Assembly (NCBI GenBank): GCA_038746285.1
Contig: JBCDKT010000006.1
Span: 41,795-105,794 of the forward strand
Length of the DNA stretch: 64,000 nt
Source of the DNA: Bacteroidota bacterium
Lineage (GTDB): Bacteria > Bacteroidota > Rhodothermia > Rhodothermales > JANQRZ01
Direction: 5' to 3'
In this document: positions 1-9,514 of the stretch, in pieces
Position numbering within the stretch: position 1 is the stretch's first letter
Layout: the number at the start of each line of letters is the position of its first letter
Made by a program: the position numbers and the translations under genes
Notes under the pieces: generated by a model
Told to the model about the DNA's origin: nothing
Seen by the model: the letters and a program-made list of their open reading frames with translations, nothing else
Databases searched by the model: none

Positions 1-1301
1 TAGACCCCGCTCGGGAGGCCGGCGGCGTCCCACTCGACCTCGTGGGTGCCGGCGGCCTGCGGGGTGTCGACGAGCGTCGCTACGCGGCGGCCCGTCACGT
101 CGTAGACCTCGACGCGCACGGTGGCGGCCTCGGCGAGGTCGTAGCTCAGCGTCGTCTGCGCCGCGAACGGGTTCGGGTAGCTCGGGCGGAGCACGAAGCC
201 GGCAGCCAACCGCCCGTCCTCGTTCGAGACGGGCGGGTTGACCGTGATGTCCACGGCGACGACGATCTCGGGGTTGTCTTCGTCGTCCGTCGTGATGACG
301 AGTTGGGCCTGGTACGTGCCCGGCTCGGCGTCGGTGGCGTCGACCGTGACCGAGATCTCCTGGGAGCTCGCGGCGTCCACGGTGCCGGCGTCCGGGTCCA
401 CGCTGAGGACGATGGGATCGTTGCTGGCTTCGGTCGTGATCGTCACGTCGTCGACGAAGAAGTTCGTCACGGTGGCTGCCGACCCGTCCTGGGTGGACTC
501 GAAGCGGAGCGTGTGGCTCTGGCCGTCGGCGAAGCTCGAGATGTCCACCACCACCTCGGTGTAGTCTCGGAACGACATTGTGTCAGCCTCGGTCGCCGAG
601 AAAACGACGTCGCTGTCCATCAGGACATCGAAGGTGCCGGGGCTGTCGCCGACCGGGATGCGCAGCCAGAACGCGAGAGTCGCTGTACCGTTCGGGATCG
701 TCACGTCTTGGTCGATGGAGCCGGTCTCGGCCGCCTCAGCGCCGCCGAACCAGGCCCACCAGGTGCCGGTGCGGGGCTGGAAGTCGGCGTTGTTGGGTGC
801 GCACACGGCGCTCGTGCAGAGCGGCGTGCCGAAGTTCGAGGAGGCCTCGCCCCACGACCCGTTCGGGGTTCCGCCCTCGAAGCTGCCGTCGGCGACGATC
901 TCGCCGCCGCGCCACGGGGTGCCCTCGGTCGGCGGCATCAGGCCGCGCAGCGCTTTGGAGGCGGTGCCCCGGTGGCGGACAGGAGCGTCCGCTGTCGCCC
1001 GGGGGGCCGGCAGGATGACCGTGGCGATGCTGTACGTGCCCTCGGTGTCGCCGTCGTTGGTCAGGGTCAGCGTCTCGGCGTCCGAGACGGTGCCCGTGTC
1101 GACGGTGAACGAGAGCATCCCTGGGTCCACGCTGAAGGACGGGGCCGCGTTGGGCGTCTCGTCCTCGAACGATCCGTCCTGGATGGCGGGCTCGTCCTGA
1201 GCAACGGTCGAGGGGGTGGCCACCGCGAGAAGGACGGCAGCTGCGAGACGCCAGAGCAGGACCGCGACGGGGCGAGGAGAGCGAAAGTAACGAAGGGGCA
1301 T
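1..1301 (-). CDS. Secreted T9SS-sorted protein, 3' end outside window (partial)
   Basis: The minus-strand frame stays open from about 1301 to the window edge. It begins with a signal peptide (hydrophobic core LLWRLAAAVLLAVATPS, cleavage near AQD). The middle holds a beta-sandwich-like region with several Trp residues (GTWWAWFGG), then a BACON/Ig-like domain (VTVDATDAEPGTYQAQLVI). The end is a T9SS type A sorting domain with SYPNPF and VEVYDVTGRRV motifs, cut off at base 1 just before its last strand. The product should be exported by T9SS and held at the cell surface or released; its ligand or activity cannot be told. The start is ambiguous: an 18-base duplication gives two in-frame ATGs, at 1319 and 1301. 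The next gene upstream on the same strand starts far away, so this is probably a separate unit. Confidence 0.85.
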   Translation of the reverse strand, partial: MPLRYFRSPRPVAVLLWRLAAAVLLAVATPSTVAQDEPAIQDGSFEDETPNAAPSFSVDPGMLSFTVDTGTVSDAETLTLTNDGDTEGTYSIATVILPAPRATADAPVRHRGTASKALRGLMPPTEGTPWRGGEIVADGSFEGGTPNGSWGEASSNFGTPLCTSAVCAPNNADFQPRTGTWWAWFGGAEAAETGSIDQDVTIPNGTATLAFWLRIPVGDSPGTFDVLMDSDVVFSATEADTMSFRDYTEVVVDISSFADGQSHTLRFESTQDGSAATVTNFFVDDVTITTEASNDPIVLSVDPDAGTVDAASSQEISVTVDATDAEPGTYQAQLVITTDDEDNPEIVVAVDITVNPPVSNEDGRLAAGFVLRPSYPNPFAAQTTLSYDLAEAATVRVEVYDVTGRRVATLVDTPQAAGTHEVEWDAAGLPSGV

Positions 1302-1333
1302 AAAGTCACGAAGGGGCATGAGGAAGAGAGGTT
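1271..1333. repeat. Tandem 18-base repeat at a start codon
   Basis: On the plus strand, about two copies of an 18-base unit (aaagtcacgaaggggcat) sit in a purine-rich stretch over the start of the preceding gene. Each copy carries an in-frame ATG on the minus strand, so repeat number changes the length of the N-terminus. Confidence 0.6.
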
Positions 1334-1444
1334 GAGTTGAGGACAGAGGGCGTCGCAGGGCGCGAGACCGGCCTTGCAGCGTGGCTGTGGCTGAGTATAC
1401 ACCTCGCCCTGGCATACAGCGCGCACGCAAGTCCTGTCCGCGAA

Positions 1445-1478
1445 AAGCGGTGCCCCCTCGTCCGAAGGAGCACCGCTT
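1445..1478 (-). terminator. Probable terminator after the T9SS protein ending at 1500
   Basis: A 9-bp stem (aagcggtgc, 1445-1453, with gcaccgctt, 1470-1478) lies 22 bases beyond the stop codon. On the minus strand the stem is followed by a short T run (bases 1443-1446). Confidence 0.6.
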
Positions 1479-1499
1479 CGCTGTCCGGCCTCGGCAGGC

Positions 1500-3848
1500 C
1501 TAGCGCAGCAGCGTGACGCGCTGCACCTCGGCGAAGCCGCCGCCGGTCGTCAGCCGCACGAGGTAGGCCCCGCTGGCCAGCCCACTCGCGTCGAACGAGG
1601 CCGTGTGCGTCCCCGCCTCGTACTCGCCCTGCGCGACGAGCGCCACGCGGCGGCCGAGCACGTCGAGCACCTCGAGCGTCACGTCCGTTGCCGCCGGCAG
1701 GGCGAAGCCGAGCGTGGTCGCCGCGGCGAAGGGGTTGGGGTAGGCTGCGGCCAGCGCCGCCTCCACCGGCAGCGCTTCGCTCGATGCCGCCGGCGTGTCC
1801 GTCCCCGGCGCGGTGCGGAAGTCGTAGACCTGACCGCCTTCCAGGAGCCGCCCCTCGGCGTCGAACGACTGCCAGTCGTCCGGCCCGTCCGCGCGGCCCG
1901 GCACGATCTCGGCCGAGAAGGCGTCCGCGTCGGCCACGTCGTTCGGGAAGCTCCCGACCTCGGCGCGGTAGGCGTAGCTCCCGAACGGAGCCTGGTTGGG
2001 GACGCGCTGGACGAACGTCTGCGTCACCGTCGCCGGTGGGCTCACGTTGATCGTGCTCGGCCCGATCAGTGGCGAGCGCGTGCTGCCGTTGGGCAAGTCC
2101 ACCTCGGTCCAGAACTCGAACGACGACGGGCCGTCGGCGCTGACCTCGAAGGTCACGTCGAAGAAGGCGAAGTCGCCGCGCTGGAGCACGACCGGCGCGG
2201 GCGGGGTGTTCGGGGTAATCGTCACGGTGAGGTCACCGCCGGACGGCAGCACGAACTCGGCGATACGGGTTCGGAAGTCGGAGAACGAGGTGGTCTGGTA
2301 GTACTCCGTCGTGAACCAGAACGACTCGTCGTTAGCCGGATCGACGGAGAGCATGCTGTAGTCGCCCCAGCGGGAGCGCCCGCTGAAGACACCGGTCTGC
2401 GCGCCCCCGCCCGTCAGAATCGTGGTCTCGGCGACGTCCAGGGTGCCCGTTCCGCTCATCGCGGCCGTCTGGCCGGTGAAGCGGATCGACGGGAACAGCG
2501 ACGGGCCGGAGACGGAGTAGCCGATGGCGAGGTCTCCGTTGCCGTTGAGCGCCGCCGACGCCATCCAGCGGTCCAGCCCGTCGTTCGGGGCGTAGGTGCC
2601 CTGCTGGTAGAGGCTCCACCCGGAGCCGGTGTTGCCCGCGCCGTTGCGCAGTTCGTACCACCGAACGCCCGCCCGGTTACCCCCGGCGTCGACGGTGTGG
2701 TTGAGCACGAGCGTCTGGCGGTCGCCGAAGTTGCGGTACTGCACCCGGTGCATCAGCGTGAACGACAGCACCTCGAGACTCGCCCCCGGTGACGGCTGCG
2801 GGATGCCGCCCGAGACGTTCGAGTCGTACCCGGCTGGGGTGAGTGTGTTGAGCAGGGAGAACGTCGAGGCGTTCGGGTTAGTCCAGTTCACGTCGAGGCC
2901 GTAGATGCGAAGCTGCTGCGGCGACGTGACCGGCCCGCCGACGAAGAGGCCCGGCGTGCCCGCCGGCGGCGGCGGCCCGTCCAGGTCGGCCGGGAGGAAG
3001 CCGTCGATGTCGGTGCCGTTGTTGTTGCGCGGGATGAAGAACGAGACCATATCGGCCTGCTGCCCGTTCAGCATCCGAGCACGCTCGAAGGCCATGGCTT
3101 CCATCCGAAAGCCGCCCGGCGCGCCGAAGGACCGCGTGGTCATGTAGTACGCGTCGGGCCAGACGCCGATCTTGGGGTAGTCCGGGAAATACGGGTTGTT
3201 GAACTGGTACTGGTGGTAGGAGCCGGTCGGGTCCGAGGTCGTGGAGACGGCGATGCAGAGTGCATTCGTCCCGAAACCCGTGACGACCTCCTGGAGCATG
3301 AACTGCATTGCCACCCAGCGGCCCGCAAGCTCGTCGTAGAGGATGATCGGGTCGCCGTCGTTGCGCGAGTCGCACGGCCCGCCGAGGCCCTGCCAGAAGA
3401 AATTGCCCGGCACCGGCCCGAGCACGACGTTGCCCGCCTTGTCGTAGAACTTGGCCGTGCCGTTGATCCAGTGCACGTAGTGGTCGAGGCCGACATCGCC
3501 GTTGGTGTCCGGCGGGATGAGGAAGGACTCGGCCGCCGACACGCCGTCGAAGCTCTCCAGGACCGTGCCCGGCCCGGCCGTGCTGCGCCCGGCGTCGAGC
3601 ACGGGGTCGGTGAAGCCCGGACGGTCTGCGTTCGGGTTGCGCGACGGCTTGTCGAAGCTGTGGAACTTGTTCGGCACGACAGCGGGGAGGGCCGTGCGCG
3701 TCTGTGCGGGCTGAATCGGCAGGTCGCGGAGCGGGAGCGAAGTGTTGACCCGGCTGGCCGCGACGACCCGCGGCGCGGCGTCCTGGGCTGCGACTTCGGG
3801 CAGGCACAGCAGGAGCGCGAGCAAGACCGGCAGTAGGGAGCGGTACAT
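1500..3848 (-). CDS. Secreted beta-propeller-like protein with T9SS type A sorting domain
   Basis: About 782 residues. A signal peptide (LLPVLLALLLCLPEVAAQD) is followed by a long extracellular region with Trp/Tyr-rich blades (DTNGDVG, HYVHWINGTA, DPTGSYHQYQF). The C-terminal ~80 residues are a T9SS sorting domain (AAYPNPFAAATTLGF, LEVLDVLGRRV, GAYLVRL). The ORF is open back to an ATG at 3938, but that ATG lies inside a TATGTTTG promoter element, so the ATG at 3848 just before the signal peptide is chosen. The downstream gene 3993-6100 is a tandem paralogue. The enzymatic role is unknown; surface location is well supported. Confidence 0.88.
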   Translation of the reverse strand: MYRSLLPVLLALLLCLPEVAAQDAAPRVVAASRVNTSLPLRDLPIQPAQTRTALPAVVPNKFHSFDKPSRNPNADRPGFTDPVLDAGRSTAGPGTVLESFDGVSAAESFLIPPDTNGDVGLDHYVHWINGTAKFYDKAGNVVLGPVPGNFFWQGLGGPCDSRNDGDPIILYDELAGRWVAMQFMLQEVVTGFGTNALCIAVSTTSDPTGSYHQYQFNNPYFPDYPKIGVWPDAYYMTTRSFGAPGGFRMEAMAFERARMLNGQQADMVSFFIPRNNNGTDIDGFLPADLDGPPPPAGTPGLFVGGPVTSPQQLRIYGLDVNWTNPNASTFSLLNTLTPAGYDSNVSGGIPQPSPGASLEVLSFTLMHRVQYRNFGDRQTLVLNHTVDAGGNRAGVRWYELRNGAGNTGSGWSLYQQGTYAPNDGLDRWMASAALNGNGDLAIGYSVSGPSLFPSIRFTGQTAAMSGTGTLDVAETTILTGGGAQTGVFSGRSRWGDYSMLSVDPANDESFWFTTEYYQTTSFSDFRTRIAEFVLPSGGDLTVTITPNTPPAPVVLQRGDFAFFDVTFEVSADGPSSFEFWTEVDLPNGSTRSPLIGPSTINVSPPATVTQTFVQRVPNQAPFGSYAYRAEVGSFPNDVADADAFSAEIVPGRADGPDDWQSFDAEGRLLEGGQVYDFRTAPGTDTPAASSEALPVEAALAAAYPNPFAAATTLGFALPAATDVTLEVLDVLGRRVALVAQGEYEAGTHTASFDASGLASGAYLVRLTTGGGFAEVQRVTLLR

Positions 3849-3931
3849 GGCTGAGGAGGGTTGAGGAGGTAGGGAGATGGAGGAGGCGGGGGCCGCACCC
3901 GGTCCGGAGGCCCGGACCGCAGAGCGGGCCG

Positions 3932-3939
3932 CAAACATA
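3932..3939 (-). promoter_or_regulatory. -7 promoter element (TATGTTTG) of the T9SS gene 1500-3848
   Basis: Exact match to the Bacteroidota -7 consensus TAnnTTTG on the minus strand, 84 bases upstream of the chosen start. No clear -33 TTG is seen at the usual spacing. The paralogue at 3993-6100 has nearly the same element (TATGTTCG, 6153-6160). Confidence 0.55.
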
Positions 3940-3992
3940 CTGCGATTCGGCGCTTGTGTCGAGACTCCGAAGCGAAAGAGTCCGCGCGCAGT

Positions 3993-6100
3993 CTAGCGCA
4001 GGAGGGTGAGGCGCTGCACCTCGCTCTGCCCGCTGCCCGTCACGAGGCGCACCACGTACGCCCCGCTCGGCAGGCCCGTCGCGTCGAACGTCGCCCGGTG
4101 GGCCCCGGCTGCGTGCGTACCCTCGGCCAGCAGCGCCACGCGGCGGCCGAGCACGTCGAGTACTTCCAGCGTGAGGTCATCGGGGACCGGGAGGGCGAAG
4201 CTGAACGTCGCCGCCGCGCGGAACGGGTTCGGGTAGGCTGCGCCGAGGAGCACCGCGTCGGGGGCCGTCTGGCTCTCCGTAGCCGTCGCGCCCACCACCG
4301 CGAGGGTGAACGTGCGCGACGCCCGCGACACGTCTGGGAATTGGCCGACGCTGATCGTGTAGGCGTAGGTCCCCACCAGCGTCGTGTCCGGCACCGGCTG
4401 CGTAAAGGTCCCGCTGGTGCTCTGCCCCGCTGGAATCACCCCGGAGGTGATGATGCCCGCGAGGCCCGCCGGTGTCATCTCGAAGAACAGATCCCCCGCC
4501 AGATCCGAGTCGGTCGCGTTGGAGATGGTGTAGGCGAACGTCACCGAGTCGCCGGGGGCGACCGTCAGCGGCGTCGTGTTCGTCGCCGACAGGGCCAGCC
4601 CGCCCGAGGGCAGCTCGAACGAGGCGATGCGCGTCCGGTAGTCGCGTGCAGAGGTCGTCTCGTAGTACTCGTTGGTGTGCCAGAACGTGCGGTCGTCCAC
4701 CGGGTCAACCGAGGTCATGCTGTAGTCTCCCCAGCGCCCGAAGCCGAGCGTCTGGACTCCGCCGCCGTCCAGAATCGTCGTCTCCTCGACGTCCATCTGG
4801 CCGCTGCCGCTCGCGGCGGCCGTCTGGCCGGTGAAGCGGATCGACGGGAACAGCGACGGGCCCGTGACCGAGTAGGCTAGGCCGATGGCCCCGTCGCCGT
4901 TCATCGCAATCGACCCAAGCCACCGTTCGAGGCCGTCGTCCGGCGCGCAGGTGCCCTGCTGGTAGAGGCTCCACCCGCTGCCGGTGTTGCCCGCGCCGTT
5001 GCGCAGTTCGTACCACCGCACGCCCGCCCGGTCATCCCCGGCGTCGACGGTGTGGTTGAGCACGAGCGTCTGGCGGTCGCCGAAGTTGCGGTGATGATGA
5101 CGAGGTTGTCGTAGGGCGCGGGCGTCAGCGTGTCGAGCAGCGTGAACGTCGAGGCACTGGGCGTACCCCAGTCCGCTTCGAGGCCGAAGAGGCGGAGGTC
5201 CTGCGGCGGGGCCTCCGGCCCGCCGACGAAGGGACCCGGGGTGCCTGCCGGCGGCGGTGGACCGTCGAGGTCGGCCGGCAGGTAACCGTCCACGGTGAAA
5301 CTGCTACCGTCCAGCGGGACTAGAAACTTGACCATGTTGGCAGGCTGCCCTTCGAGCATCGCCGCCCGCTCGAACGCTATCGCCTCTACACGCAGGCCTG
5401 AGCCGAGCGAGCGCGTCGTGGCGTAGTAGGCGTCCGGCCAGACGCTGATCTTGGGGTAGTCCGGGAAATTCTCGAAGTCGAACTCGTATTGGTGGTACGC
5501 GCCGGTCGGGTCCGGGGTCACCGAGACGGCCATGCAGAGGTCGAAACCGACCGTGAGTTGGAACTGCATCGCCACCCAGCAGTCGGCGAGGTGGTCGTAG
5601 AGCACGATGGGGTCGCCATCGTTCTGGCTCTCGCATGGCCCGCCGAGGCCCTGGAAAAAGAAGGTGCCCGGCACCGGCCCGAGCACGACGGTGCCGGCCT
5701 TGTCGTAGACCTTGGCCGTGCCGTTGATCCACTGCACGTAGTGGTCCGGCCCAACGTCGCCGTTGGTGTCCGGCGGGACGTAGATCGTCTCGGCCGCCGA
5801 GACGCCGTCGAAGCTCTCCAGGACGGTGCCCGGGCCGGCGCTGCCGCGTCCGGCGTCGAGGACGGGGTCGGCGAAGTCGGGGCGGTCTGCGCCCGGGTTG
5901 CGCGCCGGCTTGTCGAAGTTGTGGAACCGGTTCGGGACGACCGCCGGCGGCAAGGACCGGTGGTTGATCGGCGGGAGCGGCATCGCGCGGAGCGGGACCG
6001 ACGTGTTGAACCGAGCGGCTGGGATGACCTCCGGCGCGAGGTCCTGCGCGGTGGCTGCAGGCCACGCAAGGGCCACGCCGAGCGTGGCCAGTAGGAGCAA
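3993..6100 (-). pseudogene. Frameshifted tandem paralogue of the T9SS protein at 1500-3848
   Basis: Two overlapping minus-strand frames together match the full neighbour gene. Frame one (4901-6100) covers the signal peptide (LLLLATLGVALAWPAATAQD) and N-terminal half, ending its homology at LDTLTPAPYDN. Frame two (3993-5063) resumes at NFGDRQTLVLNHTVDAG and runs to a complete T9SS sorting domain (AAYPNPF, LEVLDVLGRRV). Between them, near 5085-5105, about 70 bases present in the neighbour are missing, which also shifts the frame. The N-terminus is odd too: the signal-peptide frame has only a TTG start (6100). Either a real inactivated duplicate or an assembly error in a tandem repeat. Confidence 0.75.
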
Positions 6101-6152
6101 CTGGGAAACGGCGAGCGAGGTATGAGAGGGACGGACCGAAGGCGGTGCAGCG

Positions 6153-6160
6153 CGAACATA
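6153..6160 (-). promoter_or_regulatory. -7-like element (TATGTTCG) of the broken paralogue
   Basis: Minus-strand TATGTTCG lies in the position equivalent to the TATGTTTG element of the intact neighbour, which suggests the promoter was duplicated with the gene. One base differs from TAnnTTTG. Confidence 0.4.
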
Positions 6161-6219
6161 CTGCTGCCTGGCGGTGACGCCCAGTCACGCCTTTCGCCCT
6201 CCTGTTCCCCACACGTCCG

Positions 6220-7449
6220 TCACAATGCCACGCGCACACCCACGACGAAGCGGTTGCGGACCACGTCTTCGCTTACCACCAGCGCGCCGGCATCGGCCGA
6301 GTCGAACACGACCCGGTCCTCGAACTCGGTGTAAGCGTAGGCCACGTCGAGCGCGATGCGGTTCAGCGTCTTGAGGCTGAACCCGACAGTGTAGGTCGAG
6401 CGCAGCCGGTCGAGGTCGGGCTCGCCGGCCTGGGCGAGGCGCTCGAACTCCTCGCGGAGCGGGTCCGGCTGGAAGGCCGCCCCGGCGCGGACGGCCCACA
6501 CGCCGAGGTCGTATTCTGCGCCGAAGCGCGTGTTCAGGACCTCGCTGTAGCTCCGGCGCAGGTCGAAGTTGGCGTCGACGAAGTCGTTGCTCGGGCGGAG
6601 CCGGGCCTGCGACCAGTCCACGAACTCGATGTCGGCGGCGAGCAGCAGCCCGCCCCGGTCATAGGCCAGCCCGCCGGAGAGCCGCCACGGCGTCGTGATC
6701 GAATACGGCTCGAACGGGCCGAACTCGTCCTCCTCCTCGATGCGGAAGTAGGTCGGCGTCTCGACGGCGAGGCCGAGGCGCGTCCCCGCCGACACCTCGG
6801 CTGCGAGGCCGGCGCGGACGTTGACGCCGCCGAGGTCGGCTTCGAGAAACCGGAGTGGCTCCTCGCCCTCCGGGAAGACGTTTTCTATGAACTGCTCGAA
6901 CTGGTACTCCCCGCCGACGAGGTTGAGCGAGGCCCCGAACAGGACGCGCGGCGCCACCTCGACCGCCCCAACGAACGACAGCTCGCCGCGCTCGCCCTCT
7001 TCGAACACGTCGCCGAAGGGCCCGGTCCCCACCTGTCCGAACGACAGTTCGCGGTCGAATCCGGCCGTCTGGTTGTACCCGACGCCGAGGACGAGCGAGC
7101 CGCGACGGACCGGCACGACGCCCACGTACGCCGCACTGCCGAGCGTCGTGCGGCTTGCCGTCGCGGTGAGCGCTTCGCCCTCAAAGACGGCGTCGCTCTC
7201 CAGCGTCCCGCCGCCGAGCGAGCCGACAGCGTGCGAGCGGCGGATGAGGCCCAGGCCCGCCGGGTTGGCGAAGGCCGCCCCCCAGTCTGCGATGCCGGCC
7301 ACGCCGGCCCCCGCGAGGCCCGTCATCCGGGCATCGACCGCCGGAAAGCGCTGACCGTAGCGGAGCACGTCTTCGCCCGTCTGCGCCTGCACGGGCAGCA
7401 TCGCAGCGGCCAGCGCAAGGGCAGCGGCCCAGAAAATGCGAGCGTTCAT
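6220..7449 (-). CDS. OmpP1/FadL/TodX-family outer-membrane transport protein
   Basis: 409 residues. The signal peptide (ALALAAAMLPVQAQT) is followed by the typical FadL-family start: RFPAVDARMTGLAGAGVAG and AFANPAGLGLI. The rest is alternating beta-strands ending in an aromatic/hydrophobic strand (VVRNRFVVGVRVAL), as expected for a 14-strand outer-membrane barrel. Relatives carry hydrophobic compounds such as fatty acids or aromatics across the outer membrane; the substrate here is unknown. It lies downstream of the lipoprotein gene 7560-9242 with a hairpin between them, so it is probably transcribed separately. Confidence 0.85.
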   Translation of the reverse strand: MNARIFWAAALALAAAMLPVQAQTGEDVLRYGQRFPAVDARMTGLAGAGVAGIADWGAAFANPAGLGLIRRSHAVGSLGGGTLESDAVFEGEALTATASRTTLGSAAYVGVVPVRRGSLVLGVGYNQTAGFDRELSFGQVGTGPFGDVFEEGERGELSFVGAVEVAPRVLFGASLNLVGGEYQFEQFIENVFPEGEEPLRFLEADLGGVNVRAGLAAEVSAGTRLGLAVETPTYFRIEEEDEFGPFEPYSITTPWRLSGGLAYDRGGLLLAADIEFVDWSQARLRPSNDFVDANFDLRRSYSEVLNTRFGAEYDLGVWAVRAGAAFQPDPLREEFERLAQAGEPDLDRLRSTYTVGFSLKTLNRIALDVAYAYTEFEDRVVFDSADAGALVVSEDVVRNRFVVGVRVAL

Positions 7450-7493
7450 AGAACCGGTTGGATGGTGGACGGGCGTAGAGGGCAGACGCAGAA

Positions 7494-7520
7494 GAGGCCC
7501 GCACGGGGCGCACGGGCCTC
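7494..7520 (-). terminator. Hairpin between the lipoprotein gene and the FadL-like gene
   Basis: Stem GAGGCCCG (7494-7501) pairs with CGGGCCTC (7513-7520). It sits 40 bases past the stop of the lipoprotein gene on the minus strand. The following T content is weak (ttct), so termination is likely but not certain. Confidence 0.5.
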
Positions 7521-7559
7521 CTCAGCACATCAGTACATCACGTTAGCGGTGCAGCGCGC

Positions 7560-9242
7560 TTACTCACCGCCGCCGCGGCGCGAGCCGCCCCGGCTGGACC
7601 GACCGCTGGAGTTCGACGAGCCGCGCGACGACGGGCGGGCCGTCCCCCGCGACGACGAGCCGCGCGAACTCGGGCGCGCACTCGGGCGAGGTGCCGGACG
7701 CGGAGCCGGGCGCGCACTCGGGCGGCGGTTGGAGCTGCTGGAGCGGGCACCGTCGTCGTTGCCAGACCGGCGGCGCGGCGGCTCGGAGCGTGGGCGCGGT
7801 GCGGAGCGCTCGGTGCGAGGCCGAGGCGCAGGGCGCTCGGTGCGGGTACGCGGGGTCGGGCGCTCGGTCCGGGTCCGGCGGTCGGGCTGCGGAGCCACGC
7901 GCGGCGTACGGTCAGGCTGCGGTCGGACACGAGGCGACCGGTCGGGCTGCGGACGGACGCGAGGCGTAGACCCCTCCCGAACCGAGGGCTGGTCCGAGGG
8001 ACGCACCCGGGTCGAGGGACGCACCGACGGAGCCGACGTGGAGGGGCGAACACGCGTGGACGGACGAACGGACGGCGACGAGGTCGAAGGACGGACGCGT
8101 GTGGAGGGGCGGACGGACGGCGCGGAAGCCGCCGACGGGCGGACGCGCGGCGGCGTGCCAAGCTGGGGCGCATCGGTGCGCGTCGGCCGGACCGGCGTGT
8201 CGCGGTCGGTGGAGGCCGAGAGCGACGCGCCCGCCGGGCGGATCGGCGTACCTGCGCGGACCGCGTCGCGGACGGACTCCTGCCGCGCGGCTACCTGCTG
8301 CTGCGCCGAGCGCGAGAGCGTGCGGATGCTGCCCACGCCGAGCGGCGCGTCGAGCAGCACGTCGCCCCGGCGGCGGTCGTTGGCGTAGGCCGAGAGCGCG
8401 TTGCGGCGCGTCCGGTCGGTGCCGAGCGCCGTGCGGATGCTGCCCCGCGTGCCGCCGCCCCGGATGCCGCCGCTACTGCCGCCGTAGAAGCCGCCGCCGT
8501 AAAACCCGCCGTTGTAGAAGCTGCCGTCGAAGAAGCCCGCCGCGTACCCGTCAAAGAAGCCGGCCCCGTAGCCGCCGAAGAACGTCGGGCGGAACCCGTA
8601 GTAGGGCGCGAAGAAGGGGTCGTAGAAGAAGGGGTCGTAGAAGCCGGAGTAGAAGGGCCTGCCGAAACCGAAGCGGAAGCTCACGCCGAAGCTGTAGCGG
8701 AAGCGCAAGTCGAAGAAGGGATCGAAGCCGTAAGCCCACGACGGGGCCGGGTAGAACGGCGAGTAGAACTGGTAGAAGCGGCAGCGGAAGGGGCGGTAGT
8801 ACGGCGCGTAGCTGACGAAGTAAGGACTGTAGTACGAGCCGCCGAAGTAGTCGGAGCCTGCGTCGTAGTAGCGGTCATAGTCCTCGTAGACCGGGTCCTC
8901 GTAGCGGTAGCGCGTGACCTGCACGTCGTCGTCGTAGTACCCGCCGCCGTAGGTCTCGCCGTAGGTGTCCTGGTAGACGCCCTCGGCGTAGGTCTCTCCC
9001 TCGTAGTAGATCGTCTCGCCGGCCTCCGGGGCATAGCCCAGGCCGACGCGGGCCGTGCTGCCGGTCCAGGTCGGGGCCGCCTCCGGCTCAGCGCTCGTGC
9101 GCTCAGCGTAGTCGGCGGGGAGGCGGTAGTCGCTGCCGGCGGCGTAGGCGGCGTCCGCGCCGAGCTGGGTGTAGCAGCTCGACAGGCTGAAGCTCACCGC
9201 GACGAGCACGAGCGGGACGAGGAAGCGGGGAAGCGGGTTCAT
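7560..9242 (-). CDS. Repeat-rich lipoprotein, Tyr/Phe/Gly-rich core and Arg/Pro-rich tail
   Basis: About 560 residues from the ATG at 9242; upstream in-frame codons lack a signal peptide. Lipobox LSSC gives a lipidated Cys near residue 21. Three low-complexity zones follow: a Tyr/Glu/Asp-rich part (about 70-150), an aromatic Phe/Tyr/Gly part (about 150-270; units like GFYDPFFYDPFF and NGGFYGGGFYGG), and from about 380 a Pro/Arg/Ser tail of tandem units (VRPSTRVRPST, RPQPDRTPRV, RTRTERPTP). The tail is strongly basic and probably disordered. No enzymatic domain is recognised. Possible role: envelope-anchored adhesive or wall-binding structural protein (inference). It is divergent from proS. 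Confidence 0.75.
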   Translation of the reverse strand: MNPLPRFLVPLVLVAVSFSLSSCYTQLGADAAYAAGSDYRLPADYAERTSAEPEAAPTWTGSTARVGLGYAPEAGETIYYEGETYAEGVYQDTYGETYGGGYYDDDVQVTRYRYEDPVYEDYDRYYDAGSDYFGGSYYSPYFVSYAPYYRPFRCRFYQFYSPFYPAPSWAYGFDPFFDLRFRYSFGVSFRFGFGRPFYSGFYDPFFYDPFFAPYYGFRPTFFGGYGAGFFDGYAAGFFDGSFYNGGFYGGGFYGGSSGGIRGGGTRGSIRTALGTDRTRRNALSAYANDRRRGDVLLDAPLGVGSIRTLSRSAQQQVAARQESVRDAVRAGTPIRPAGASLSASTDRDTPVRPTRTDAPQLGTPPRVRPSAASAPSVRPSTRVRPSTSSPSVRPSTRVRPSTSAPSVRPSTRVRPSDQPSVREGSTPRVRPQPDRSPRVRPQPDRTPRVAPQPDRRTRTERPTPRTRTERPAPRPRTERSAPRPRSEPPRRRSGNDDGARSSSSNRRPSARPAPRPAPRPSARPSSRGSSSRGTARPSSRGSSNSSGRSSRGGSRRGGGE

Positions 9243-9319
9243 GGTAGCCAGGAGTCGATGTTGGTGCGGCGGATGCGTCAGCAGTGTACCGACAGCGAGG
9301 GCCCAGGGTCCGCAGCGCG

Positions 9320-9351
9320 TTGCGAGCACGCGGACGGGCACGGTATATTTG
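9320..9351 (+). promoter_or_regulatory. Promoter of proS (TTG-N21-TATATTTG)
   Basis: TTG at 9320-9322 and TATATTTG at 9344-9351 with 21-base spacing exactly fit the Bacteroidota -33/-7 consensus. The predicted transcript has a leader of about 155 bases. Confidence 0.7.
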
Positions 9352-9452
9352 ATCCTTTGCTCCCAGAGCCGCCGCGCCGCCGCCGGAAGTAACATCCAGC
9401 GCTGCCTCTCCCCCGGAGGGCAAGAAGCACGCCGCGCCGCGATCCGCCCTGC

Positions 9453-9476
9453 CGCGCCCCGAACCCCCGGGGCGCG
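9453..9476 (+). other. GC hairpin in the proS leader
   Basis: CGCGCCCCG (9453-9461) pairs perfectly with CGGGGCGCG (9468-9476) around a 6-base loop, 38 bases before the proS ATG. There is no T run after it. Possible attenuation or stability element; function not shown. Confidence 0.4.
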
Positions 9477-9514
9477 CGTCGTTCCTGATCTCTTCTCTCG
9501 CCACACCCTTCGCC

